Assembly (NCBI RefSeq): GCF_013409045.1
Contig: NZ_JACCBT010000001.1
Span: forward strand, 2,914,001-2,978,000
Origin: Actinomadura citrea
Lineage (GTDB): Bacteria; Actinomycetota; Actinomycetes; Streptosporangiales; Streptosporangiaceae
Reading direction: 5' to 3'
DNA length: 64,000 bases
Part shown: positions 46,523-53,620 of the stretch, in pieces
How positions within the stretch are numbered: the stretch's first letter is position 1
How the letters are laid out: each line of letters opens with the position of its first letter
The notes under the pieces: model-generated
What the model was told of the DNA's origin: nothing
What the model saw: only the letters and a program-made list of their open reading frames with translations
The model's database searches: none
Program-made: the position numbers and the translations under genes

Positions 46523-46915
46523 TCACACGATCTGCTCGACCTTCATCGGCTCCCGCAGAGCGCTGCCGACTGTGCAGTACTTCTCGTGGACGCGCCCGGC
46601 GACGGCCTTCAGGACGTCCTCGGCCTCGGCGTCCCCCTCGGGCAGTTCGACGTCATAGGTGACCGTGATCGTGCCGAGCGCGCTCGTCGCGACCTTGTCG
46701 GCCTGGACGGTCGCGGCGAGCCGCGCCATCCGGTGCCCCCGCTTGGCGGTCAGCGGCTCGACGGTGACCAGCTCGCAGCCGCCGAGCGCCGCCAGCAGCA
46801 GCTCGACCGGCGTGAAGGCGCCCTCGGTGTCCCCGTCCCCGATCGCGACCGCCGCGCCCCGGCCGTTGACGGCCCGGAAGCCGTCCTCGGTGCGCTCCAC
46901 CCTGACCTCCGCCAT
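46523..46915 (-). CDS. OsmC/Ohr-family thiol peroxidase-like protein
   Basis: The 130-aa protein has the OsmC fold with the two redox cysteines: Cys47 in LLAALGGCELVTVE and Cys114 in VHEKYCTVGSAL. Such proteins reduce organic hydroperoxides; OsmC-like members of unknown activity also exist. ATG 46915 has GGGGATGTC upstream. It lies 62 bp upstream of the SNF2 gene's 3' end and is not obviously part of its operon. Confidence 0.88.
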   Translation of the reverse strand: MAEVRVERTEDGFRAVNGRGAAVAIGDGDTEGAFTPVELLLAALGGCELVTVEPLTAKRGHRMARLAATVQADKVATSALGTITVTYDVELPEGDAEAEDVLKAVAGRVHEKYCTVGSALREPMKVEQIV

Positions 46916-46977
46916 GACATCCCCTTCGATCGGCTGGTCTCCGCCCGCGTGAACGCCGACGCCTCCCGCAATCTTCC

Positions 46978-49113
46978 CTACGTCCCGAGCCTCTCCTGCT
47001 CCTGCGCCACGATCTGCCGGGCGAGGTCGCGCTCGGAGATGTCGACCGCGTCGGGAGTCTGCTCCGCCAGGTCGCTGCGCCGCGCGTACTCGTCGAAGAG
47101 CATGGTCTTGACGTGCAGGATCTCCAGCATCCGCTCGTCCACGCTGCGGGGCGTCAGCAGCCGGTGCGCCTGGACGGTCCGCACCTGCCCCATCCGGTGC
47201 GCCCGCGCGATCGCCTGCGTCTCCATGGTCGGCTTCACCTGCGGCTCGCAGAGGATCACCACCGACGCCGCCTGCAGGTTCAGCCCGACCCCGCCGGCCT
47301 GGATCTGCGCGAGCAGCACGGCATGCCCCGGCTCGGCGGTGAACGCGTCCACGATCTCCTGCCGCCGCGCCGGCGGCGTCTCGCCCGAGATCGGCCCGCG
47401 GGCCCGCGGCCCGAGGGCCTCCCCGACGGCGGCCAGCACGTCCCGGAAGTAGGAGAACACCACGACCTTCAGGTCGTTCTCGGCGGCCTCGACCACCAGC
47501 TCCTTGAGCCGGTCGAGCTTGGCCGACCTCTTCGGAACGGCGTAGGCCGCCCGGCGCATCGCCATGAAGTTCCCCGCCGCCACGGCCTTGCGGTAGGCGG
47601 CCGCGTCCGCCCGGCTGAACTCCTCCAGCTCGTCCACGTGCACGACCTCGGGCAGCTCGACGAGCACGTCCCGCTGGTTGCGCCGCAGGTACACCGGCGC
47701 GACGGCCGACCGGAACGCCCGCGCCCCCATCGCCGCGTCGTGCGGACGGACCCGTTCGGCCACATCGGGCCGCAGGTGGGCCACGAGGCTCCGGAACTCC
47801 TCGACCCGGTTCTCCATCGGCGTCCCGGTGAGGAACAGCACGTTCTCGGTCCTGCGGCACCACTGCGCGACGGCGCGGGCGCGGCGCGTCTCGTGGTTCT
47901 TGGCGTAGTGGGCCTCGTCCACCACGAACATGCCGATCTCCACGTCCTCCGGGACGTTCAGGGAGTGCAGCGTGGCGAGCGTCGTCACGGCGATGCCGCC
48001 GTCGCCGGCCCACTTGCGCAGCGCCGCCGCGCGCCCGGACCCGTGCAGCGGGTGCGCGGCGATCGCGCTGCGGGTCTCGATCTCCCGGACCCAGTTGATC
48101 AGCACGCTCGCCGGGCAGGCCACCAGGAAGTGCGTCGCCCCCCGCGCCCGCAGATGCGCCATCGCCGCGATCGCCTGGACCGTCTTCCCGAGCCCCATCT
48201 CGTCGCCCAGGATCACCCGCTTCTGGACGAGCGCGAACCGGGCCCCGAACGCCTGGTACCCGCGCAGCGACACCCGCCGGAACCCGTCGTCGAGCGGCTG
48301 GGCCTTGACCCGTGCCGCGAGGTCGCCCGGCAGGAACCCCTCGGCGGCCTCGCGCTCCGGGTCCGCCGCCGCGAGCTCGGCCAGGAGGGTCTGGTAGTCG
48401 GCCGCCCGCAGCTCGAAGTCGATCCACGCCTCGTCCGCCGACACGTGCGGGCGCAGCAGGTCCACCGACGCCTGGGAGATCAGCAGCCGGGTGCCGCGCG
48501 CCTCCTCGGCGGCGAGGGCCTCCGCCAGCTCGCCGACCGCCTCCCGTGCCCGCTCGCGCCGCGCCGGCGGCGTGAGGAGCCTGCGCCACCACGACCCGGC
48601 CGGCCGCGCGTCCTGCACCAGCGGCCCGATGCGCTCGTCCACCTCGTCGGCGACCGCGCGCGCCCGCGGCAGTTCCGGCCCCGCGTTCACCAGCCGGTGC
48701 AGCGCGACGACGGCGGGCGTCATCGCCTCGTCCCGCCGGTCGACGTCGATCCGCACCGTCGTCGAGCCCTCCGCCGCCTCCGCCAGGCTCCCGGCCGCCG
48801 CGTGGAGCTGCTGCGCCGTCTGGGGCCCGATCCCGGGAAGCAGCTGGAGCTTGTACGGGGTCGAGTCCAGCACGTCCACGACGCTGGTGAACCCGGCCTC
48901 CTCCAGCGGCCCGAGCCGGAGCCGCCCGTCGGTGACGTCCTTCAGCCGGGCCAGGGGGATCGTCTTCAGCTGCTCCCGCGCCGCCTCGGCCCGCAGCGGA
49001 GCCACCGCCGCGTGCACGTCGGCCAGCGCCCGCCGATGGTCGGCGACCAGGTCCCGCGCGGCCTCCAGCAGCGAGTACCCGCCCCTCAGGACGTCCTTGG
49101 CCTCATACGCCAT
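46978..49113 (-). CDS. SNF2-family DNA-dependent ATPase with N-terminal HhH region
   Basis: The 711-aa protein has an N-terminal helical region with a helix-hairpin-helix-like LLPGIGPQTAQQLHAAAGSL (about residues 90-110), then the SNF2 domain with Walker A GDEMGLGKT (about 303-311), DEAH box FVVDEAHYAKN (about 398), TGTPMENR, and a helicase C-terminal domain ending AHRMGQVRTVQAHRLL. Such RapA/HepA-like proteins remodel DNA or RNA polymerase complexes, and some belong to phage-defence systems. No defence partner gene is adjacent. ATG 49113 (MAYEAKDVLRGG) is the likely start. Confidence 0.9.
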   Translation of the reverse strand: MAYEAKDVLRGGYSLLEAARDLVADHRRALADVHAAVAPLRAEAAREQLKTIPLARLKDVTDGRLRLGPLEEAGFTSVVDVLDSTPYKLQLLPGIGPQTAQQLHAAAGSLAEAAEGSTTVRIDVDRRDEAMTPAVVALHRLVNAGPELPRARAVADEVDERIGPLVQDARPAGSWWRRLLTPPARRERAREAVGELAEALAAEEARGTRLLISQASVDLLRPHVSADEAWIDFELRAADYQTLLAELAAADPEREAAEGFLPGDLAARVKAQPLDDGFRRVSLRGYQAFGARFALVQKRVILGDEMGLGKTVQAIAAMAHLRARGATHFLVACPASVLINWVREIETRSAIAAHPLHGSGRAAALRKWAGDGGIAVTTLATLHSLNVPEDVEIGMFVVDEAHYAKNHETRRARAVAQWCRRTENVLFLTGTPMENRVEEFRSLVAHLRPDVAERVRPHDAAMGARAFRSAVAPVYLRRNQRDVLVELPEVVHVDELEEFSRADAAAYRKAVAAGNFMAMRRAAYAVPKRSAKLDRLKELVVEAAENDLKVVVFSYFRDVLAAVGEALGPRARGPISGETPPARRQEIVDAFTAEPGHAVLLAQIQAGGVGLNLQAASVVILCEPQVKPTMETQAIARAHRMGQVRTVQAHRLLTPRSVDERMLEILHVKTMLFDEYARRSDLAEQTPDAVDISERDLARQIVAQEQERLGT

Positions 49114-49379
49114 CCCGACCCCTAACCCGCGCGCTCGGCCCACATGATGCCAGCCGCGCACCGGTGCGCCGACCGCCTCGGCCCGGCGGCCGTCCGACAG
49201 GAGCCGATCTCTCACGAGCCCCCACCGTAGGCCGCCCCACCGACAGGTTCCGCGGCAGTGGTCCGGAGCGAGCAGGAACCCGGTTGCGGGGTGCCGACTT
49301 CGCCGGACGGTCTCCGGCGACCCGGCTCAGCCGGGCCGTCAGTGCAGTTTCGGTTTCACGTCACAAAGGAGAAATCCCC

Positions 49380-49550
49380 ATGAGTGATACGACTCCCGCG
49401 AAGGAACCCGCGCAGGAGCCCGCTCCGGACCGGTCGACCGCGGCCGGCGAGCAGCGCTACCAGCAGCAGAAGATCGCGGAGCTCGACCAGGCCGTCGCGG
49501 ACGGCACGGTGGTTCCGGAGGAGCCGCCGCACCCCCTCTCCTGGGGCTGA
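49380..49550 (+). CDS. Small acidic protein (56 aa), unknown
   Basis: A 56-codon gene starts at ATG 49380 after a clear AAAGGAG with good spacing and ends inside a triplicated 8-bp repeat. The product is MSDTTPAKEPAQEPAPDRST followed by EQRYQQQKIAELDQAVADG and a PHPLSWG end. It is rich in Ala, Glu, Pro and Gln and probably unfolded. A strong intrinsic terminator follows. No homologue was recognised. Confidence 0.65.
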   Translation: MSDTTPAKEPAQEPAPDRSTAAGEQRYQQQKIAELDQAVADGTVVPEEPPHPLSWG

Positions 49551-49568
49551 TCGGCTGATCGGCTGATC
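49545..49568 (+). repeat. Three tandem 8-bp repeats (GGCTGATC) over a stop codon
   Basis: GGCTGATC occurs three times in direct tandem at 49545-49552, 49553-49560 and 49561-49568. The first copy contains the TGA stop of the 56-aa gene. Repeat slippage here would change only 3' non-coding sequence unless the first copy is altered. Confidence 0.8.
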
Positions 49569-49578
49569 GCCTGAGCCA

Positions 49579-49612
49579 CGAGAGGCGGCCCCTGCGGCCG
49601 CCTCTCGTTTTC
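49579..49612 (+). terminator. Intrinsic terminator after the 56-aa gene
   Basis: CGAGAGGCGGCC (49579-49590) pairs perfectly with GGCCGCCTCTCG (49596-49607) around a 5-nt loop and is followed by TTTTCTCTC, giving a 12-bp stem with a U-rich tail on the plus strand. Confidence 0.88.
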
Positions 49613-49671
49613 TCTCGGGCCGCCCGCGTCGACCGATCCGCCTCAGCAAAGGATGCGGCCTGCGGGCGCTC

Positions 49672-49700
49672 ATGACACGCGAAGGTCCCGCGCCTAGCCT
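49672..49700 (+). promoter_or_regulatory. Candidate promoter of the XRE/TPR regulator
   Basis: ATGACA (49672-49677) and TAGCCT (49695-49700) are spaced 17 bp, a good housekeeping-type promoter. The predicted start is about 30 nt before the ATG of the XRE-family gene at 49736. Confidence 0.5.
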
Positions 49701-49735
49701 GGGAGTGTCGAGTTCTCAGGAAGGTGCAGGGCCCT

Positions 49736-50971
49736 ATGAGCGACCGCAGCGTCGATCCCGCCGACCCGGCCCTTTCCGTCGGGCAGCGCATCCGGTACTA
49801 CCGCCGCCAACGGGGCACGTCCCGGGACGTCCTGGGCGGGCTCATCGGCAGGAACGGGCGCTGGGTCAAGGCCGTCGAGCGCGGCGAGATCTTGCAGCCG
49901 AAACTCCCCACCCTGCTGAGCATCGCCGAGGCGCTCAGGCTCCGCGACGTCGCCAGGCTCACGGGTGGCGAGCCCATCCCGATGAGCATGTTCCGCGGCC
50001 CCGGGCATCCCGCCTTGCCCGCCGTCCGGGACGCGATCAACGCCGTGTCCGTGTCGATGACGGAACCGCCCCCGCCGCTAACGCACCTGCAAGCCCGGCT
50101 CGACGCCGCGTGGCGGGCCCGGCACGCGGCCCCGGATCATCGGACCGTCCTCGGGACCCTGCTCCCGGACCTGATTCGGGACGCCAGACGCGCCGTCCGC
50201 GTGTACGAGGGCGCCGACCGGCGGCATGCTCTCGCGATCCTCGCCGGGGTCTACAACCTCGCGCAGTTCTTCGTCGCCTACCAGCCGTCGGCCGATCTCC
50301 TCTGGAGAATCGTCGAGCGGTCCATCATGGCGGCCGAGGAGTCCGAGGACCCGCACGCCTTCGGCAGTGCTGTCTGGCTCGCCGCGCAGGCGCACCGGGA
50401 CGCCGGAGATTTCGACGCGGCCGAGGCGGTCAACCGTGAGGGCCTCGACGTGATCCGCCCGCGCCTGGACGGCGCCGACGATGACCTGCGCGCCATCTGG
50501 GGTGCGCTGCACCATGAGGTCGCTTACACCGCGGCGCGCGCCGGTCAGTCCGGTACGGCATGGCGGTGGTGGGACCGCGCCGACCGCATAGCCCGGTCTC
50601 TCCCGCCGGGACACTACGACCCGATGACGTCGTTCTCGCGGGTCATCATGGGCGCCCACGCCGTCACGATCGCCGTCGAGCTCCGGCAGGCCGGCGAGGC
50701 GCGCAGGCAGGCACGGCAGGCCGAGCACGCGGCCATCCCGTCGCAACCGCGGCTGGGCCGGCACCTGATCGAGGTGGCGCGCGCGTGGCGGCTCGCGGAT
50801 GGCCCGGCCGCCGCGCTCGGCGCCCTGAGCAAGGCGTACACGGCAGCGCCGGAGACGATCCGCTACAACGGCTACGCGCGCCGCATGACGCTGGAGTTGG
50901 CCAAGGAGGGATCGACGGAGACTCGCCAAGGTGCGCGGGATCTCGCCGACCGGATCGGCCTGCTCGTCTGA
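49736..50971 (+). CDS. XRE-family regulator with TPR-like C-terminal domain
   Basis: The 411-aa protein has an N-terminal helix-turn-helix (LSVGQRIRYYRRQRGTSRDVLGGLI, then WVKAVERGEILQPKLPTLLS) and a long helical repeat region (for example AIMAAEESEDPHAFGSAVWL and RDAGDFDAAEAVNREGL), the actinobacterial HTH-TPR design. ATG 49736 is chosen, with AGGTGC upstream. The next gene encodes a protein of unknown family 58 bp downstream in the same direction, a likely partner. A shorter degenerate copy of that partner lies near 53.2 kb. Confidence 0.85.
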   Translation: MSDRSVDPADPALSVGQRIRYYRRQRGTSRDVLGGLIGRNGRWVKAVERGEILQPKLPTLLSIAEALRLRDVARLTGGEPIPMSMFRGPGHPALPAVRDAINAVSVSMTEPPPPLTHLQARLDAAWRARHAAPDHRTVLGTLLPDLIRDARRAVRVYEGADRRHALAILAGVYNLAQFFVAYQPSADLLWRIVERSIMAAEESEDPHAFGSAVWLAAQAHRDAGDFDAAEAVNREGLDVIRPRLDGADDDLRAIWGALHHEVAYTAARAGQSGTAWRWWDRADRIARSLPPGHYDPMTSFSRVIMGAHAVTIAVELRQAGEARRQARQAEHAAIPSQPRLGRHLIEVARAWRLADGPAAALGALSKAYTAAPETIRYNGYARRMTLELAKEGSTETRQGARDLADRIGLLV

Positions 50972-51028
50972 GGCAGGGGACAGGAATCCTGTCCGTCCGG
51001 GTCGTCGCACCCGGCGAGCCTGTGACGC

Positions 51029-51712
51029 ATGACTCACTCTGGATCACTGATAGCTGAGGATTTCGAGGGGCGGCTCTCCGCGTTAGGGGCAGAGTTCCCC
51101 GGCTGGGACATCGGGCCGAGCGACATGCCGTCCCTCCCGTACCGTGCGGTCCGGGCGGGCGGCGGCGAGAAGGCGATCGTCCTGGTCTCAGGCTCGTACG
51201 ACGGGCTGTGGGGGCTGCTGTCCAGGCAGGACGAGGCCGACTGCGAGCGAGCCCTCCTCGCGCTGGGCAAGGCGCTTGAGGAACGCGGCGCCAAGGTCGT
51301 TCGGCACGGCGTCAGCCTCGTCACAAGGACGCGGACGGGGATCGCGCGGTCGGTCGGCGCAGGCAGGGGCCGGTTCGTCTGGGACTCCGGGAACGGCCTC
51401 GGCTCCCTCGCCGCCGTGGACGAGGTCGCCCTGAAGATCACGCGACTCCTCGGCCTGGAGCTCCACCCGCAGCTCGGAGCGCTCGCCCGCCGCATGGGCG
51501 CGCGCGGCTACAGGGTCGACATCGGCGCCCCCGAGATCACCGTGACGACCACGGGCGGCGGCACGCCCCGCGCCGTGCGGATCACGTGTGAGCCCCGGCC
51601 GAAGGACGACGACCGCGACTGGTTCTGGACGCACTGGGGCGGCCCGCTCGCCCAGGCCGGCGACATCACCGGCGCGGAGGTCGCGATCGTCGGCCTGCCG
51701 GCCCGCTCATGA
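51029..51712 (+). CDS. Protein of unknown family, partner of the XRE/TPR gene
   Basis: The 227-aa protein has no recognised domain. It is mixed alpha/beta in appearance, with SLVTRTRTGIARSVG and a C-terminal segment ITVTTTGGGTPRAVRITCE that recurs as a decayed fragment near 53.2 kb. It has no signal peptide or membrane helix. It follows the XRE/TPR regulator by 58 bp, a spacing seen in regulator-effector pairs. The product and function are unknown to me. Confidence 0.75.
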   Translation: MTHSGSLIAEDFEGRLSALGAEFPGWDIGPSDMPSLPYRAVRAGGGEKAIVLVSGSYDGLWGLLSRQDEADCERALLALGKALEERGAKVVRHGVSLVTRTRTGIARSVGAGRGRFVWDSGNGLGSLAAVDEVALKITRLLGLELHPQLGALARRMGARGYRVDIGAPEITVTTTGGGTPRAVRITCEPRPKDDDRDWFWTHWGGPLAQAGDITGAEVAIVGLPARS

Positions 51713-51902
51713 GCCGGGAGCGGCGGTGCTTGCGCGTCACCGGTGTCGACTGCATGCGGGGTGTGGACTCGTGCAGCCGCGGCCGCCGAGCCCGCTGCTC
51801 CTCGCCGTCCCGCGGCTGACCGCCGCGCTCGTCCGCGCCGACCGGTCCGGGACCTGCGCGTCTGGCCCGCCACCGGTGGGCACGGCCGCGGCGCGGAACC
51901 GG

Positions 51903-52292
51903 TCAGGAGGGACTTTGGTCCTCGTCGGCGAGGCGGACGATGTGCGGGATGCCGACCGGGTTGCTGATCCAGTGGGCGTCCATGCCGGCGGGGAACGGCT
52001 CCAGCTCGTCCTGGACGGCGACACCGTGCGCGGCCAGGTGCCTGGCCGCGCCGTCGACGTCGTCGGTGAACAGTTCCAGCCACAGGTCGGCCCGCGCGTA
52101 GTTGTCGACGCGGTCGAACCACAGCGTCACCGGGCCGAGTTGCACCGAGGCGCACTGGTCCACGACGCCCGGGCTGCTCTCGTCGGTGACCTCCATGCCC
52201 AGGACGTCGCGGTAGAAGGCGACGGTGCGCTCGAACTGTGCCTTGGGCAGCTTCATGGCGATGTTGTGGCCGCCGCGGAATGTCGGACTCAT
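51903..52292 (-). CDS. VOC-family protein (glyoxalase/bleomycin-resistance fold)
   Basis: The 129-aa protein has the two beta-alpha-beta-beta-beta units of the vicinal oxygen chelate fold: QFERTVAFYRDVLGMEV and VAVQDELEPFPAGMDAHW, ending NPVGIPHIVRL. The metal ligands are unclear; it may be a non-enzymatic binder. Its ATG (52292) overlaps the ArsR stop codon by 4 bp, so it is the last gene of the SRPBCC-ArsR-VOC operon. The 190 bp between it and the 227-aa gene hold nothing recognisable. Confidence 0.85.
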   Translation of the reverse strand: MSPTFRGGHNIAMKLPKAQFERTVAFYRDVLGMEVTDESSPGVVDQCASVQLGPVTLWFDRVDNYARADLWLELFTDDVDGAARHLAAHGVAVQDELEPFPAGMDAHWISNPVGIPHIVRLADEDQSPS

Positions 52293-52642
52293 TCTTCGTT
52301 CTCCCTGTCGCGTTCGAGATGGTCGCGGAGTGCGCTCAGGTGGCCGTCCCAGTCGCGCGCCAGCGCGGCGAGGAACGACTGGGCCACGGCCACCGGTCCG
52401 GTCTGCAGCCGATAGCGGATCCGGCGCCGCTCCCCGGCCTCCGCTTGGACCAGTCCGGCATCGGACAGCAGGCCGAGGTGCTTGGCGATCGCCTGGCGCG
52501 AGATGGGGAGCCGGGCGGCGAGGTCGGTCGCGGTCGCCGGGCCGCGCGCGGCGAGCTCGGCGAGGATGGCGCGCCGGGTCGGGTCGGCCAGCGCGGTGAA
52601 GACCGCCTGCGCGACGGGTTCGGCCTGGTCAGGGTGCGGCAT
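52289..52642 (-). CDS. ArsR-family winged-helix regulator
   Basis: The 117-aa protein has the ArsR DNA-binding pattern: AVFTALADPTRRAILAELAARG, then TATDLAARLPISRQAIAKHLGLL and RIRYRL. No metal-binding cysteines are present, so it probably senses something other than metal. The gene overlaps the upstream SRPBCC gene by 14 bp and the downstream VOC gene by 4 bp. Tandem palindromes at the operon promoter are the likely binding sites. Confidence 0.93.
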   Translation of the reverse strand: MPHPDQAEPVAQAVFTALADPTRRAILAELAARGPATATDLAARLPISRQAIAKHLGLLSDAGLVQAEAGERRRIRYRLQTGPVAVAQSFLAALARDWDGHLSALRDHLERDRENEE

Positions 52643-53063
52643 CGAGGTACCCGGCCAGCTCGGCCAGCTCCGTCCGCCACCCGTTGACGTTGCTCTCGTA
52701 GGCGCCGGCCAGTTGGTCCGGCAGCTGGGCGAAGCCGCTCTCCACGACCGTCACCCGGGTGCCCGTGCCGGTCGGCTCCAACGTGAACTCCACGTAGGTG
52801 CGCCGCGGATCGCCCGCCGGGAGCCCTTCGATCGCCCACGTGTAGGCGAACCGGCGGGGCGGCTCGACGACCTGGATCCAGAGGGTGAATTCGCCCTGGT
52901 CGTCCCACCGCACCCGGACCTCCCCACCGGGCCGCAGGTCGTCGACCTCCGCATGGGAGCCGAACCAGCCGCCGAGCCCTTCGGCGGTGGTCAGCGCCGC
53001 CCACACCTGCGCGGGCGGGTGGGCGAGTTCGAGCGTCCGCTCGATGCGATCCGGGACGGGCAC
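52629..53063 (-). CDS. SRPBCC (AHSA1-like) domain protein
   Basis: The 144-aa protein shows the START-like SRPBCC fold: RIERTLELAHPPAQVWAALT, GLGGWFGSHAEV, then a C-terminal GTRVTVVESGFAQLPD. Such proteins bind hydrophobic ligands, and a neighbouring ArsR regulator is typical of the family. GTG 53063 is used, with GGGGGTGCC upstream. It is the first gene of the operon, transcribed from a promoter carrying two palindromes. Confidence 0.9.
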   Translation of the reverse strand: MPVPDRIERTLELAHPPAQVWAALTTAEGLGGWFGSHAEVDDLRPGGEVRVRWDDQGEFTLWIQVVEPPRRFAYTWAIEGLPAGDPRRTYVEFTLEPTGTGTRVTVVESGFAQLPDQLAGAYESNVNGWRTELAELAGYLDAAP

Positions 53064-53070
53064 GGCACCC

Positions 53071-53099
53071 CCTATAGCAACTGATCGGTTGCTATCCAA
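53071..53099 (-). promoter_or_regulatory. Candidate promoter of the SRPBCC-ArsR-VOC operon
   Basis: On the minus strand TTGGAT (-35, 53099-53094) and TATAGG (-10, 53076-53071) are 17 bp apart, putting the transcript start at or next to the GTG at 53063. The first palindrome lies across this spacer. Confidence 0.6.
53074..53095. promoter_or_regulatory. ArsR operator candidate 1 (ATAGCAAC-N6-GTTGCTAT)
   Basis: ATAGCAAC (53074-53081) and GTTGCTAT (53088-53095) form a perfect 8-bp inverted repeat. It spans the -35/-10 spacer of the operon promoter. Confidence 0.72.
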
Positions 53100-53100
53100 G

Positions 53101-53126
53101 CTATCACAACCGACAGGTTGCGATAG
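53101..53126. promoter_or_regulatory. ArsR operator candidate 2, related to candidate 1
   Basis: CTATCACAACC (53101-53111) and GGTTGCGATAG (53116-53126) form an 11-bp inverted repeat with one mismatch. Its core matches candidate 1. The two centres are 29 bp apart, about three helical turns, so two dimers could bind on one face. Confidence 0.68.
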
Positions 53127-53227
53127 CTTCCCGCCGAACGACCGAGGGGACCGCTGATCGTTCTTGGCGGCGTCGCCGTCGTCAGCCGCGGGAATTGGGG
53201 GCGTGAAAGGCCCTGCCCCGCACCGCC

Positions 53228-53320
53228 GCACCGGTCACCGTCGTGGCGACGGACGGCGGGGCAACGCCGCGGGCCGTGTGCCTCACTTGCGAGGCGCGGC
53301 CGACCGACGACGGCCGCCCA
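53228..53320 (+). pseudogene. Decayed partial copy of the 227-aa protein gene
   Basis: Reading on the plus strand, 31 codons align without gaps to residues of the 227-aa protein encoded at 51029-51712: ATPRAVCLTCEARPTDDGR here against GTPRAVRITCEPRPKDDDR there; about 20 of 31 residues are identical. No start codon or N-terminal part lies upstream, and the downstream codons diverge. It is a remnant of a duplicated gene. Confidence 0.65.
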
Positions 53321-53400
53321 GGGCCCGCCGTGGCGAGCCGACCTGGGCGGCCGTGGAGACGGTTCTCGTCGCTCGCGCGGAACGGGGACGGAACCGGGCC

Positions 53401-53436
53401 GAGGCGCGCTGACGGATCACCACGTCAGCGCGCCTC
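53401..53436. terminator. 14-bp perfect hairpin
   Basis: GAGGCGCGCTGACG (53401-53414) pairs with CGTCAGCGCGCCTC (53423-53436) around an 8-nt loop. It follows the decayed fragment and may be its former terminator; it also lies downstream of glnA1. No U-tract follows. Confidence 0.6.
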
Positions 53437-53490
53437 CGCGGCCTGGATCGTGTTTCGAAGTGGCCTCGGCCCCGCGCGCGAACGCGTGAC

Positions 53491-53545
53491 CTGCCCGGTG
53501 GAGCGAAGCCGGAGGCGAGCGGAGCCGGGCAGATCGCGAAGCGAT
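53491..53545. repeat. Cluster of short inverted repeats before glnA1 end
   Basis: CTGCCCGG (53491-53498) pairs with CCGGGCAG (53525-53532), and ATCGC-GAA-GCGAT forms a small hairpin at 53533-53545. The intervening GAGCGAAGC and GGCGAGCGGAG wording resembles extragenic palindromic elements. It may end glnA1 transcription or be a repetitive element of this genome. Confidence 0.45.
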
Positions 53546-53620
53546 GCAGCGTTCGCCCAGGCCTGGTCACGCAGCGAGCCGCCGGGCGAGCGAAGTGGGC
53601 CGGGACTGCGAAAACACAGC

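Larger units (their letters stand above)
53064..53620. other. Intergenic stretch of 557 bp between the SRPBCC operon and glnA1
   Basis: This is the only gap above 300 bp. It holds, from left to right, the SRPBCC operon promoter with two palindromes (53071-53126), a decayed partial copy of the 227-aa gene (53228-53320), a 14-bp hairpin (53401-53436), and a cluster of short inverted repeats (53491-53545) ending just before the glnA1 stop codon at 53621. No further intact gene is visible. Confidence 0.7.

Noticed and set aside
46978..49113. SNF2 ATPase as part of a phage-defence system
   Set aside because: No nuclease, methyltransferase or other known defence partner is adjacent; OsmC and a 56-aa gene are not known partners.
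51713..51902. Possible small gene between the 227-aa gene and the VOC gene
   Set aside because: Open frames exist on both strands but none has a ribosome site or recognisable protein; only low-complexity translation.
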